Shown here in pieces: positions 50,028 to 58,327 of a DNA stretch of 64,000 nucleotides (position 1 is the stretch's first letter; the number at the start of each line of letters is the position of its first letter). The notes beneath the pieces are model-generated. The model worked only from the letters and a program-made list of their open reading frames with translations, ran no database searches and had not been told where the DNA came from. Origin of the DNA: Mesorhizobium shangrilense (GTDB lineage Bacteria; Pseudomonadota; Alphaproteobacteria; Rhizobiales; Rhizobiaceae); contig NZ_JBEWSZ010000001.1 in the NCBI RefSeq assembly GCF_040537815.1, positions 496,001-560,000 on the forward strand, in the 5' to 3' direction. The position numbers were made by a program, and so were the translations under genes.

Positions 50028-51523
50028 TGGACCCGATCGTTCGACTGGAAAACGTCACCAAGAATTATCGCGGCGTGCCGGCGGTGAAGAACGTCACCTT
50101 TGAGCTGCGCAAGGGCGAGATCCACGCGCTGCTCGGCGAGAATGGCGCCGGCAAATCGACGCTGACCAAGATCATCGCCGGCGTCGTCGACGCCACCTCC
50201 GGCAAGATGATCCACAAGGGCCGGGAGGTCGCGTACGCCTCGCCGCATTCGGCCCTTGAGGCCGGCATTGCCATGGTGTTCCAGGAGACCAGCCTGGTGC
50301 CGTCGATGACGGTGGCGCAGAACCTTTATCTCGGTACTGAAAAATTCCTCAACCGGCTGCGCGGCACGTATATTTCAGCACAGCAGTTCCTGCAGTCGCT
50401 GAATTTCCCGGTCGATCCGAACGCCATGGTGGCAACGCTGGGGGCGGCCAAGCGACAGATGGTCGAGATCGCGCGCGCCGTCCACCACAATGCCGAGATC
50501 ATCATCTTCGACGAGCCGACGGCGACGCTGACGCCGGAGGAGAAGCGCCACTTCTTCGCGTTGATCCGCCGGCTGAAGGCGAGCGGTGTTTCCATCGTTT
50601 TCATCAGCCACGCGCTGGAAGAGGCGCTTGGAATCGCCGACCGCATCACCATTTTGCGCGACGGCGAACTGGTGATTACCGACGACACATCCGCCTTCGA
50701 CCGCGACAGGATCGTCGCCGCCATGGTCGGGCGTACGCTGTCGGGCCAGCTCTACCAGCAGCGCGACGAGGCGAAGCTGCGCAAGGCCGGCAGGAAAGTA
50801 CTGTCGGTTCAGGACATCTCGATGAGCAATGTCGTGCGCAACACGTCGTTTTCGATCTTCGAGGGTCAGATTACCGGCGTGTTCGGACTGATCGGCTCGG
50901 GCCGCACCGAGACCTTCAAGATCATCTCCGGCATCTACAAGCGCGACTTCCTGCGTGGCGGCGCCATCGAGCTGGACGACAAGCCCGTGCGCTACCTCGT
51001 GCCCAGCGAAGCAGTGGCCGACGGCATCGTCTACATCACCGAGGACCGCAAGAGCGAAGGCATTTTCGAGACGATGGGCATCGCCGAGAACCTGTTTGGC
51101 GGGCTGTTGGCGGCTGGCCGCGAAAAGGCCTGGGTGATCAACCAGCAGGAGATGCGGCAGCTTGCGGCCGAATGGACGAAGACGCTGAACATCAAGGCGA
51201 TCAACGACAATGCGCGCGTGGTCGAGCTTTCCGGCGGCAACCAGCAGAAGGTGGTGATCGGCAAGGGGTTGGTGCAGAAGCCGCGCATCGTCATCTTCGA
51301 CGAACCGACGCGCGGCGTCGATGTCGGCGCCATTGCCGAAATCCACCAGATCATCAACCGGCTGGCCGACGAGGGCCTCGCCGTCGTCGTCATCTCGTCC
51401 TACCTGCCGGAAATCATGAACCTGTCGGATCGGATTCTCGTCTGTCGGCAGGGCCGGATCGTGGAGGAGTTTTCACCGGCGGAGGCGACCGAGGAGAAGA
51501 TCATGTACGCGGCCGTGCATTAG
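50027..51523 (+). CDS. Sugar ABC transporter ATPase with two nucleotide-binding domains (RbsA/MglA type)
   Basis: 498 residues. First domain: Walker A G-E-N-G-A-G-K-S-T, Walker B I-I-I-F-D-E-P-T, with signature A-A-K-R-Q-M-V-E-I-A-R-A instead of a canonical LSGGQ, as usual for this family. Second domain: degenerate Walker A (G-L-I-G-S-G-R-T-E), canonical L-S-G-G-N-Q-Q-K signature. It serves both permeases of this operon. A long inverted repeat starts directly after the stop. Confidence 0.92.
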   Translation: MDPIVRLENVTKNYRGVPAVKNVTFELRKGEIHALLGENGAGKSTLTKIIAGVVDATSGKMIHKGREVAYASPHSALEAGIAMVFQETSLVPSMTVAQNLYLGTEKFLNRLRGTYISAQQFLQSLNFPVDPNAMVATLGAAKRQMVEIARAVHHNAEIIIFDEPTATLTPEEKRHFFALIRRLKASGVSIVFISHALEEALGIADRITILRDGELVITDDTSAFDRDRIVAAMVGRTLSGQLYQQRDEAKLRKAGRKVLSVQDISMSNVVRNTSFSIFEGQITGVFGLIGSGRTETFKIISGIYKRDFLRGGAIELDDKPVRYLVPSEAVADGIVYITEDRKSEGIFETMGIAENLFGGLLAAGREKAWVINQQEMRQLAAEWTKTLNIKAINDNARVVELSGGNQQKVVIGKGLVQKPRIVIFDEPTRGVDVGAIAEIHQIINRLADEGLAVVVISSYLPEIMNLSDRILVCRQGRIVEEFSPAEATEEKIMYAAVH

Positions 51524-51524
51524 A

Positions 51525-51640
51525 TTCAGGTGAGGCCGGCCTGCAAATGGCGGCTTCCTGCGCTTCCGGTGCTCACGTACGAAAAGTACGCTCCGCTCCG
51601 GTTCTCGGGACCCACCATTTTCGACTCGGCCTGACCTGAA
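51525..51640. repeat. Long imperfect inverted repeat after the ABC operon
   Basis: TTCAGGTGAGGCCG (51525-51538) pairs with CGGCCTGACCTGAA (51627-51640), 13 of 14 bases; inside are GCAAATGG/CCATTTTC arms and a central GTAC-GAAAA-GTAC hairpin in a GCTCACGTACGAAAAGTACG context. Size and nested palindromes recall rhizobial mosaic intergenic elements. It can also end or protect the ABC operon transcript. Confidence 0.6.
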
Positions 51641-51741
51641 CCTCGACGCCGGCCTGGAAAAAGTGAATCGGACAAGTGGATTCGCCGCAATTGCTCAAGA
51701 TCTGATTCAATTCACGCTACGATCCAACGAAGGAAAACGCC

Positions 51742-52149
51742 ATGGCCACCACAAGACTCCTCACCGATGCCGAGGTCGAGCAAATCCCAGCCGTGAAGGC
51801 CGTGTTCGACGACATCCGCGCGACGCGCAAGTCGGATTTCGTCAACAATTTCTGGCGTGGGCTGGCCAACGATCCGGGTTCGCTGAAGCGCACATGGGAA
51901 CAGCTCAAGACGGTGATGGTGGCTGACAGCGCCATCGATCCGCTGACCAAGGAGATGATCTACATCGCAGTCTCGACCGCCAATGGCTGCTCCTACTGCG
52001 TGCATTCACATACGGCGGCGGCGCGGGCGAAGGGCATGACCGACGCGCAGCATGGCGAGCTGGTGTCGATCATCGGGTTGGCCGGCCAGACCAACCATAT
52101 GGTCACGGCGCTGCAGATCCCGGTCGATCCGCAGTTCGAGGTGAAGTGA
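51742..52149 (+). CDS. AhpD-like/carboxymuconolactone decarboxylase family protein
   Basis: 135 residues with the redox motif N-G-C-S-Y-C-V-H-S-H-T (C-x-x-C plus His) of AhpD-like proteins, so a peroxide- or thiol-linked role is more likely than ring decarboxylation. It is separated from the ABC operon by the inverted repeat at 51525 and probably has its own promoter. Confidence 0.85.
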   Translation: MATTRLLTDAEVEQIPAVKAVFDDIRATRKSDFVNNFWRGLANDPGSLKRTWEQLKTVMVADSAIDPLTKEMIYIAVSTANGCSYCVHSHTAAARAKGMTDAQHGELVSIIGLAGQTNHMVTALQIPVDPQFEVK

Positions 52150-52154
52150 GGTGT

Positions 52155-52348
52155 TCCCTTCTCCCCCTGTGGGAGAAGGTGGCCTCGCGAAGCGAGGTCG
52201 GATGAGGGGTGTTGGAAGGATCGGCACGTTGCAGAGCTAAGTGCTTGATATACCTATATCTTGTTCGCGTTGCGTTTCTTCCAGAACCCCTCATCCGTCT
52301 CGGCGCTGACGCGCCGATCCACCTTCTCCCACAAGAAGGGGAGAAGGC
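52155..52348. repeat. Two inverted copies of a rhizobial palindromic intergenic repeat
   Basis: Copy 1 (52155-52215) has a CTTCTCCC..GGGAGAAG hairpin, then CCTCGC/GCGAGG and GGATGAGGGGT; copy 2 (about 52281-52348) is the same unit inverted, ending in ACCTTCTCCCACAAGAAGGG. The same arrangement is at 60705-60899, and single or fused copies at 35553 and 54366. It fills the gap between convergent genes. Confidence 0.75.
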
Positions 52349-52357
52349 AAAGGCGCC

Positions 52358-53245
52358 TCACACCAGCCGATAAACTTTCTCCGCCGTGTTCCAGAAAACA
52401 TCTGCCTCAGCCGCCGCGCCATGCCTGGCCACCGCATCCCGATGCGCCTTGATCAGCTCGGCGTGGCTGGTCCACAGTTTTTCGATCGGAAAGTTCGAGC
52501 CGAACATCAGATGGTTTGAGCCCAAAATATCGACTGCGTTGTCGACGATGTAGGCGATGACAGCCGGATCGTTGCGGTGGATGAACGTCCCAAGCCCTGA
52601 AAGCTTGGCGTAGAGATTGGGCGCGGCCGAGAGCGCGCGCAGGCCGGCTTTCCAGGCTTCGGTGGTTTCTGGCTCCATGCCGGTCAGCATGCCGGCATGG
52701 GTGAGGACGAAATTCGTCTCAGGGTTCTCGCCGACCAGTGTCACCCCGTCCTTCATCTGGGCTGGGAAAAGCTGGAGGTCGAAGGACAGGCCGTAATCCC
52801 TGAGCCGGGCGACATTGGCGCACACCTTGGGGTCGATGACCTGGTCGGCCGAGGCGGCGAAACGGAAGGCCGGCGTTTCGTGCCAGTGCAACTGCATGCG
52901 CACCCCACGCAGCAGCTTGTATTTCATCAGCCGGTCGATCTGCGGCCTGACATCGTCCACCATCATGTCGGCATAGCCGACGATGGCGTTTGGCCAGCCG
53001 GTTTCGTCGGCGGTCTTCTGCAGGAACGCGACTTCTTTCTCGAAATCCTCCTTGGCCCAGTTGGTCTGGACATAGACGGCCTTTTCGACGCCCGAGCCCT
53101 TCTGGTCTTCGAGGAATTCCCCGATCGGATAGTCGCGGCGGATCGGCTCGTAGGGGCCGAAGATGCGCGGCACCATCGGACCGACCAGCCAGGGCTGATC
53201 CTTTTGGCGCCAGATGTGGAAATGTGCGTCGATGGCTTTCTGCAT
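52358..53245 (-). CDS. Amidohydrolase-2 family metal-dependent hydrolase
   Basis: 295 residues; TIM-barrel amidohydrolase with the metal motif D-A-H-F-H-I-W at residues 6-12, then V-L-T-H-A-G and F-G-S-N-F-P near the C-terminus. Related to lactonase, dicarboxylate-decarboxylase-type and 2-pyrone hydrolases; substrate not predictable. The ATG at 53245 overlaps the stop of the VWA gene (TGATG) and has AAGGG upstream, making it the last gene of the molybdenum hydroxylase operon and so probably acting on the hydroxylated product. Confidence 0.83.
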   Translation of the reverse strand: MQKAIDAHFHIWRQKDQPWLVGPMVPRIFGPYEPIRRDYPIGEFLEDQKGSGVEKAVYVQTNWAKEDFEKEVAFLQKTADETGWPNAIVGYADMMVDDVRPQIDRLMKYKLLRGVRMQLHWHETPAFRFAASADQVIDPKVCANVARLRDYGLSFDLQLFPAQMKDGVTLVGENPETNFVLTHAGMLTGMEPETTEAWKAGLRALSAAPNLYAKLSGLGTFIHRNDPAVIAYIVDNAVDILGSNHLMFGSNFPIEKLWTSHAELIKAHRDAVARHGAAAEADVFWNTAEKVYRLV

Positions 53246-54516
53246 CACGATACCCTTTTCCACATTGTCGCCGCCGTCGGAGCCGGGCGGGCAAGCGACA
53301 GGATGAAATCGGTGAGGCCTTTCACAGAGGAGCCGTCGATGAGATCATCGAGCACCGGCAGGATGGCGGTGAGTGCTGCTGTCGCAGGGCGGAAGCGCGG
53401 ATCGCCGGCCAAGGGTGTGGCCAGCGACAGGCGGAAGGCGCAGGCGCTCAGCCGGCGCATCGCCGCCTCCAGTTCTGCATGGTCGCCACGCTCCAGCGCG
53501 TCGGACAGGATGATCACGGCGGCACCGCGCGCAAAGGACGAGAAGCGCGGTACCGAAAGGAAGGCGAGCAGCGTCGGCCCCATGCGGGTGCCGCCGTCCC
53601 AGTCGTCGACCTGGGCGGCCGCGCGAGCCAATGCCTGGTCGCGGTCGCGGATGCGCAGCGCTGTGGTGATGCGGGTCAGCCGCGTGCCGAAGGTGAAGAT
53701 CTCGGTTCGATCCGCGCCTTGCACGGCGGCATGCGCCAGCTTGAGATAGCCCGCCGTGTGCAGCTTCATCGAGCCGGAGACGTCGATCAGGATGAGCAGC
53801 TTGCGCGGCACGGTCTGGCGGCGGCGCAGCAGCGGCGAGGGAACGTCTCCGTCGGCGCTGACGATTTCTCTGAGCGAACGGCGCAAGTCGAGCTTGCCGC
53901 GCGAATGGGTGCGCACGGTGCGGAAGGAACGGCGGGCGGGCAGGGCGGCTGACAGTTTGCGGCGAAAGGCGGTCAACCCATCGTCGTCGCGCTGGAAATC
54001 GCGCGCGCTCAGCTGTTCCAGGGCCGAGGACAGTTCACCGCCTTCTTGCCTCTGCTCGGCTTCGATCCGTTCGTCGTCGGCGCCGCCATCGTCCTTGATG
54101 CGGGTTTCCTCGTCGGCGTCGCCTTCGACCACGGCCGATGTGTTGCCGTGGAAATGGCTCTGGAAATGCGCTTCGAATTCATCGCGGCGGTCGGCCGGTG
54201 GCGCCAGCGTGGCGAGCGCCGCCTCACGGATGTCGGCCATCGAGCGCGGACCGAGCAGCGTAACCGCCTGCATGAAGCCGGAGACTTGCTCGGGCGCGAC
54301 GGCAAAGCCGTAACGGCGCAGCAGGCGGCCGAAACCTAGCAAGGGTGCGGCGGCACGGGGTAAGCTCTCCTCTCCCCGTTCACGGGGAGAGGATGCCGGC
54401 AGGCAGGTGAGGGGTGGCGCCGGCCTCTGGCCACCATGGCGCCGCCCCTCATCCGCCCCTTCGGGGCACCTTCTCCCCGTAAACGGGGAGATGGGATTGT
54501 CGACATCGCGCGTCAC
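53245..54516 (-). CDS. CoxE-like VWA-domain maturation protein
   Basis: About 423 residues from a GTG that overlaps the MoxR stop (GTGA). The C-terminal half is a von Willebrand A domain with MIDAS D-V-S-G-S-M and G-G-T-R-M-G; the N-terminal half has the CoxE-family helices (F-G-R-L-L-R-R-Y-G-F-A-V-A-P). With the MoxR ATPase it forms the CoxD/CoxE pair that inserts or matures the molybdenum centre. Codons about 8-52 run through a palindromic intergenic repeat (54366-54492), which looks inserted; no better start is visible after it. Confidence 0.82.
   Translation of the reverse strand: MTRDVDNPISPFTGRRCPEGADEGRRHGGQRPAPPLTCLPASSPRERGEESLPRAAAPLLGFGRLLRRYGFAVAPEQVSGFMQAVTLLGPRSMADIREAALATLAPPADRRDEFEAHFQSHFHGNTSAVVEGDADEETRIKDDGGADDERIEAEQRQEGGELSSALEQLSARDFQRDDDGLTAFRRKLSAALPARRSFRTVRTHSRGKLDLRRSLREIVSADGDVPSPLLRRRQTVPRKLLILIDVSGSMKLHTAGYLKLAHAAVQGADRTEIFTFGTRLTRITTALRIRDRDQALARAAAQVDDWDGGTRMGPTLLAFLSVPRFSSFARGAAVIILSDALERGDHAELEAAMRRLSACAFRLSLATPLAGDPRFRPATAALTAILPVLDDLIDGSSVKGLTDFILSLARPAPTAATMWKRVS
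54366..54492. repeat. Paired palindromic repeats inside the coxE-like reading frame
   Basis: Two hairpin units back to back: TCTCCCCGTTCACGGGGAGA on the left and CTTCTCCCCGTAAACGGGGAG on the right, with GGTGAGGGGTGG and CCGCCCCTCATCC between, the same unit as elsewhere in the window. The coxE frame crosses it without a stop. Confidence 0.75.
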
Positions 54517-55394
54517 GCCAGCGCCTCCTCGACGATGCGGCCGAGTTCCGGCGCGATATAGGACAGGTCTTCCTCGTCCTTGATCAGCACGCCGATGGCG
54601 CGGCGGAAGGCTTCCGGCCACGGACTGCCGCCTTTTTCCAGAATGGTCGCGGCATTGGCCCATTCGACCGCCTCGGCGATGCCGGGCGGCTTGGCCAGTG
54701 GCCGCGCTCGGATGGTCAGCACGGCGGCCGCCACGGCGCGTGCGGTGTCTTCAGCGACATCGCCGGCACGCAACATGATGATATCAGCTTCGCGCGCGGC
54801 ATCGGGATAGCCGATCCAATGGTAGACGCAGCGACGGCGCAGCGCCTCTGCCAGCTCGCGTGTGCGGTTCGAGGTCAGGATGACGATCGGCTGGGCGGCG
54901 GCGCGAATGGTACCGCGCTCTGGAATGCTGATCTGGAAGTCGGAGAGGAATTCCAGAAGCAGTGCCTCGAACTCGTGGTCGGAACGGTCGATCTCGTCGA
55001 CCAGCAGCACGCGCTGCTCTGGCGCTCTCAACACCTGCAGCAGCGGCCGGGCGATCAGGAATCGGTCGTCGTAGATATCGATCTCGTGTTCGCCGGCATG
55101 GCGGATGGCGAGCAGCTGGCGCTGGTAGTTCCATTCGTAGAGCGCATGCGCGGCATCGATGCCTTCGTAGCATTGCAGTCGCACCAGATCACGGCCGAGC
55201 ATTTCAGCGATCGCCTTGGCCGCCTCCGTCTTGCCGACGCCCGGCGCGCCCTCAAGCAACAGCGGCTTGCCCAGCCGGATCGCCAGGAAGATGGCGGTCG
55301 CCAGGCTTTCGTCGGCCAGATAGCGCGAGGCGGCGAGCTGCTGCGCCACCGCCTCCGGCGAGGTCGCTAATGTCTCGGCGTTCACCTCGGCCAT
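54513..55394 (-). CDS. MoxR-type AAA+ ATPase (CoxD-like)
   Basis: 293 residues. Walker A E-G-A-P-G-V-G-K-T-E (about 45-55), Walker B V-L-L-V-D-E-I-D-R-S-D, sensor 1 L-T-S-N-R-T-R. MoxR ATPases next to a VWA protein and molybdenum hydroxylase subunits correspond to CoxD, needed for sulfuration or copper/molybdenum centre assembly. The start is 4 bp after the stop of the split molybdopterin subunit, with a GAGGAC site. Confidence 0.88.
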   Translation of the reverse strand: MAEVNAETLATSPEAVAQQLAASRYLADESLATAIFLAIRLGKPLLLEGAPGVGKTEAAKAIAEMLGRDLVRLQCYEGIDAAHALYEWNYQRQLLAIRHAGEHEIDIYDDRFLIARPLLQVLRAPEQRVLLVDEIDRSDHEFEALLLEFLSDFQISIPERGTIRAAAQPIVILTSNRTRELAEALRRRCVYHWIGYPDAAREADIIMLRAGDVAEDTARAVAAAVLTIRARPLAKPPGIAEAVEWANAATILEKGGSPWPEAFRRAIGVLIKDEEDLSYIAPELGRIVEEALA

Positions 55395-55398
55395 GTCC

Positions 55399-56403
55399 TC
55401 AGTTCGCCGCTTGCGCCTTGAGCGCGCGCAGGATGCGCTCCGGCGTGATCGGCAGCGTGTCGATACGTACGCCGACAGCGTCGAACACCGCATTGGCGAC
55501 GGCGGGGATCTGCGGGTTGGCGCACATTTCACCCGGTCCCTTGGCGCCATAAGGCCCGTCGGCGGAAGGCCGCTCCAGCACGATGATCTCGGTTTCGGCG
55601 AGATCGCCAGGGCCTGGCATGAGATACTGGTTGAAGTCGGTGCCGCCATGATCGCGGTTGGGATAGTAGGGCTCGGTCGTTTCGTAGAGCGCGTGGCTGA
55701 TGCCCATCCACGAGCCGCCAACCAGTTGCTGCTCGACCATTTTGGGATTCAGCGCGCGGCCGATCTCGAAGACGTTCTTCATCGTCAGAACCGTGACTTC
55801 GCCTGTCTCATCGTCGACCTCGACCTCGGCCACGGTGCAGGCATGCGCGTAGCAGGTCGACGGTTTCATCGCGCCGGTTTCCTTCTCCGGATAGGAGCGC
55901 GGGATCAGGAACATGCCACGTCCCGAAATCGAGCGTCCGCGCTTGAAGTGCGCCGATAGAGCGACATCGAAGATCGAGATCGACTTCTGCGGCGCGCCCT
56001 TGACCAGGATGTTGCCCTGACCGTCGGTTTCGAGGTCGGAGGCATTCACTTCCAGCTCTTCGGCAGCCACTTCCAGCATCACCTGGCGGGCTTCCTTCGC
56101 TGCCTGGATGACGGCGTTGCCGGCGCGGTGCGTGCCGCGCGAGGCGAAGGTGCCCATGCAGTGCGGGCCAGTGTCGGTGTCGGCGGTGTCGACGACGACC
56201 CGGTCGGTCGGCACGCCGATGGTCTCGGCGCAGATCTGCGCCATGATCTGCTTCATGCCCTGGCCGAGATCGACGCTGGAAAGCGTCACCATGAAATTGC
56301 CGGTCGGTGTGGAATGCACCAGCGCCTGGGTCGGATCGCCGCCGAGGTTCATGCCCGTGGGATAGTTGATCGCGGCAACGCCGCGTCCGCGCCGGATCGC
56401 CAT
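55399..56403 (-). CDS. Molybdopterin-binding hydroxylase subunit, C-terminal half (separate gene)
   Basis: 334 residues corresponding to the last ~45% of a xanthine-dehydrogenase-type large subunit: Q-A-L-V-H-S, S-S-V-D-L-G-Q-G-M-K-Q (molybdopterin contact), D-T-D-T-G-P, F-A-S-R-G-T-H-R, and the catalytic G-A-K-G-P-G-E-M-C-A-N-P near the end with the active-site Glu. The ATG at 56403 has GGGAG six bases upstream and lies one base after the stop of the N-terminal half, in a different frame. Split subunits are known, for example in nicotinate dehydrogenase, so a natural split is as likely as a frameshift. Confidence 0.85.
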   Translation of the reverse strand: MAIRRGRGVAAINYPTGMNLGGDPTQALVHSTPTGNFMVTLSSVDLGQGMKQIMAQICAETIGVPTDRVVVDTADTDTGPHCMGTFASRGTHRAGNAVIQAAKEARQVMLEVAAEELEVNASDLETDGQGNILVKGAPQKSISIFDVALSAHFKRGRSISGRGMFLIPRSYPEKETGAMKPSTCYAHACTVAEVEVDDETGEVTVLTMKNVFEIGRALNPKMVEQQLVGGSWMGISHALYETTEPYYPNRDHGGTDFNQYLMPGPGDLAETEIIVLERPSADGPYGAKGPGEMCANPQIPAVANAVFDAVGVRIDTLPITPERILRALKAQAAN

Positions 56404-56404
56404 C

Positions 56405-57772
56405 TCAAGCTCCCTTCACGTAGGACGACATCGCCATGTACTTTTCCGCCACCGGCCAGTTGGCGGTGCGTGAGGCTTCCTGCATGCACTCGATGAGTGC
56501 AGCCCCCTCCGTCGGCTGGCGATGCGCCTTCATGTCACCGTCGCGGTAGGCGTTGATGAAGCGGAATTCGAGCGGGTCCATGCCGATCAGCCGCGCCAGC
56601 TTGTCCATTTGCACCTCCAGCGCGAAGTCGCCAATGGTGACGCCGAAGCCGCGCATGGCGGAGGAGGGCGTGCGGTTGGTGTAAACGCAGTAGGTGTCGA
56701 TCCAGACATTGGGGATGGTGTAGGGGCCGGGATAGTGTCCCGCACCCTTCTGTGCGCCGTAGGGCGAGTGGCGGGAATAGGCGCCGGCGTCGGTATAGCC
56801 GGTGACTTTTCGCGCGATGATGCGGCCGTCCTTCATGACGCCGTCCTTGATGACGACCTTTTCGGCGGCGCGGGGCGAGGATATCTGCATCTCCTCCTCG
56901 CGGCTGTAGATGAAGGAAACGGGACGGCCGGTTAGCTTGGCGCCGAGGACGGCGATCGGCTCGACGATGACGTCGACCTTGCCGCCAAAGCCGCCGCCGA
57001 CGGTGCCGCCGACGAAATGCAGCTTGCTGCCGGGCATCTGCAGGATGATCGAGGTGTTGTCGAGGGTGAAGAACATCGCTTGCGTGTTGGTGTAGCAGGT
57101 GAAGCGGTCATTGCCCTCGGGCGCGACGACGCAGCCGGTGGTCTCTGTCGGTGCGTGCTCTATCGGTGAGGACTGGTAGCTTTGCTCCAGCACGTGATCG
57201 GCCTCGGCAAAGCCTGCCTCGACATCGCCGAAGCGCACCTTGCGGCACGCGCCGCTGTCGTAGGAATAATAGTTGTGGCCGTGGTACTCGTTGACAAGCG
57301 GCGAGCCGGGTTTCAGCGCTTCCTCCATGTCGAAGACCGCCGGCAGCACCTCGTAGTCAACCTTGACCTTGGCGGCGGCTTCCTGTGCCGCACGCTCGGT
57401 CTCGGCCAGTACCGCCACCACGGCCTCGCCCTTCCAGCGCACCTTGCCGTCGGCCAGCACGGTCTCGTCCTCGGGTCCGATCTGGATCAGGGTCAGGATG
57501 GTGTAGACATTGTGCGGCACATCCTTGGCCGTCAGCACCTTGACCACGCCCGGATGCTTTTCGGCCTCCGAAGTGTCGATCGAGCGGATGCGGGCGTGAT
57601 GGTGCGGGCTGCGCACCATCTTCAGGTGCAGCATGCCGGGAAAGTTGCGGTCGGCGAAATAGGCGGTCTTGCCGGTGACGTGGCCGGGCGAATCCGAGCG
57701 CGGCCTTGGCTGGCCGATCTCGTGCAGATCGTCCTTGCGGACATCGGCGAAGTAGCTCTTGCGCAGTTCCAT
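56405..57772 (-). CDS. Molybdopterin-binding hydroxylase subunit, N-terminal half (separate gene)
   Basis: 455 residues: H-V-T-G-K-T-A-Y-F-A-D (start of the small domain), V-G-G-G-F-G-G-K-V-D (molybdopterin dinucleotide contact), A-Y-S-R-H-S-P-Y and S-A-M-R-G-F-G, matching the first half of XDH-type large subunits (the Arg of F/M-R-G-F-G is typical of xanthine-dehydrogenase relatives rather than CO dehydrogenase). With the following gene it totals 789 residues, the length of an undivided subunit. Confidence 0.87.
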   Translation of the reverse strand: MELRKSYFADVRKDDLHEIGQPRPRSDSPGHVTGKTAYFADRNFPGMLHLKMVRSPHHHARIRSIDTSEAEKHPGVVKVLTAKDVPHNVYTILTLIQIGPEDETVLADGKVRWKGEAVVAVLAETERAAQEAAAKVKVDYEVLPAVFDMEEALKPGSPLVNEYHGHNYYSYDSGACRKVRFGDVEAGFAEADHVLEQSYQSSPIEHAPTETTGCVVAPEGNDRFTCYTNTQAMFFTLDNTSIILQMPGSKLHFVGGTVGGGFGGKVDVIVEPIAVLGAKLTGRPVSFIYSREEEMQISSPRAAEKVVIKDGVMKDGRIIARKVTGYTDAGAYSRHSPYGAQKGAGHYPGPYTIPNVWIDTYCVYTNRTPSSAMRGFGVTIGDFALEVQMDKLARLIGMDPLEFRFINAYRDGDMKAHRQPTEGAALIECMQEASRTANWPVAEKYMAMSSYVKGA

Positions 57773-57784
57773 TCTTTTGGTCCC

Positions 57785-58267
57785 TCAGGCCGCGTTCTGC
57801 GAATTGGCGCGGGCCGCAAGCAGCACCGCCTCGATGATCGGCTCATAGCCGGTGCAGCGGCAAATGTTGCCCGACAGCGCCTCGACCACGTCATCACGGC
57901 TGGGGTTGGGCGTGTGGTCGAGCAGCACCTTGGCGGCCATGATCATGCCCGGCGTGCAGAAGCCACATTGCGTGGCGAAGGTGTCGAGGAAGGCGCGCTG
58001 CAGCGGATGCAGCACACCGCCTTCGGCAAGGCCGGAGAGCGTCTTGATGTCGGCGCCGTTGCAGGTCTCGGCCAGCGTCAGGCAAGAAAGCCGGATCTCG
58101 CCGTCGATGATGACGGAGCAGGCGCCGCAGGTGCCTTGATGGCAGCCGCCTTTCGGCGAGGTGTCGCCGATCTTGTCGCGCAGAGCATTGAGCAGCGTCG
58201 TGCCGCCATCGACGAATTCGGCCTTTTCGGACCCATTGAGCGTGAACTGGACTGGGATTTTTGCCAT
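57785..58267 (-). CDS. 2Fe-2S subunit of the molybdenum hydroxylase
   Basis: 160 residues with both clusters: the plant-type site G-G-C-H-Q-G-T-C-G-A-C (and a fourth Cys in L-S-C-L-T) and the C-terminal site C-G-F-C-T-P-G plus C-R-C-T-G-Y. AGGAGG ribosome site. Carries electrons from the molybdenum centre to the FAD subunit. Located 12 bp before the molybdopterin gene. Confidence 0.93.
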   Translation of the reverse strand: MAKIPVQFTLNGSEKAEFVDGGTTLLNALRDKIGDTSPKGGCHQGTCGACSVIIDGEIRLSCLTLAETCNGADIKTLSGLAEGGVLHPLQRAFLDTFATQCGFCTPGMIMAAKVLLDHTPNPSRDDVVEALSGNICRCTGYEPIIEAVLLAARANSQNAA

Positions 58268-58278
58268 TCTTCCTCCTT

Positions 58279-58310
58279 GCGCGCCTGCCCGATCGATCGG
58301 ACAGGCGCGC
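58279..58310. repeat. Hairpin between FAD and 2Fe-2S subunit genes
   Basis: GCGCGCCTG (58279-58287) and CAGGCGCGC (58302-58310) are perfect inverted 9-mers; the centre CCGATCGATCGG is itself palindromic. No T tract, so an mRNA processing or stabilising role is more likely than termination. Confidence 0.6.
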
Positions 58311-58327
58311 GCCCCCCGATGGGTGTT

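Noticed and set aside
51525..52348. CRISPR array, considered because of repeated palindromes
   Set aside because: The repeats are paired and inverted, not regularly spaced direct repeats, and there are no cas genes.
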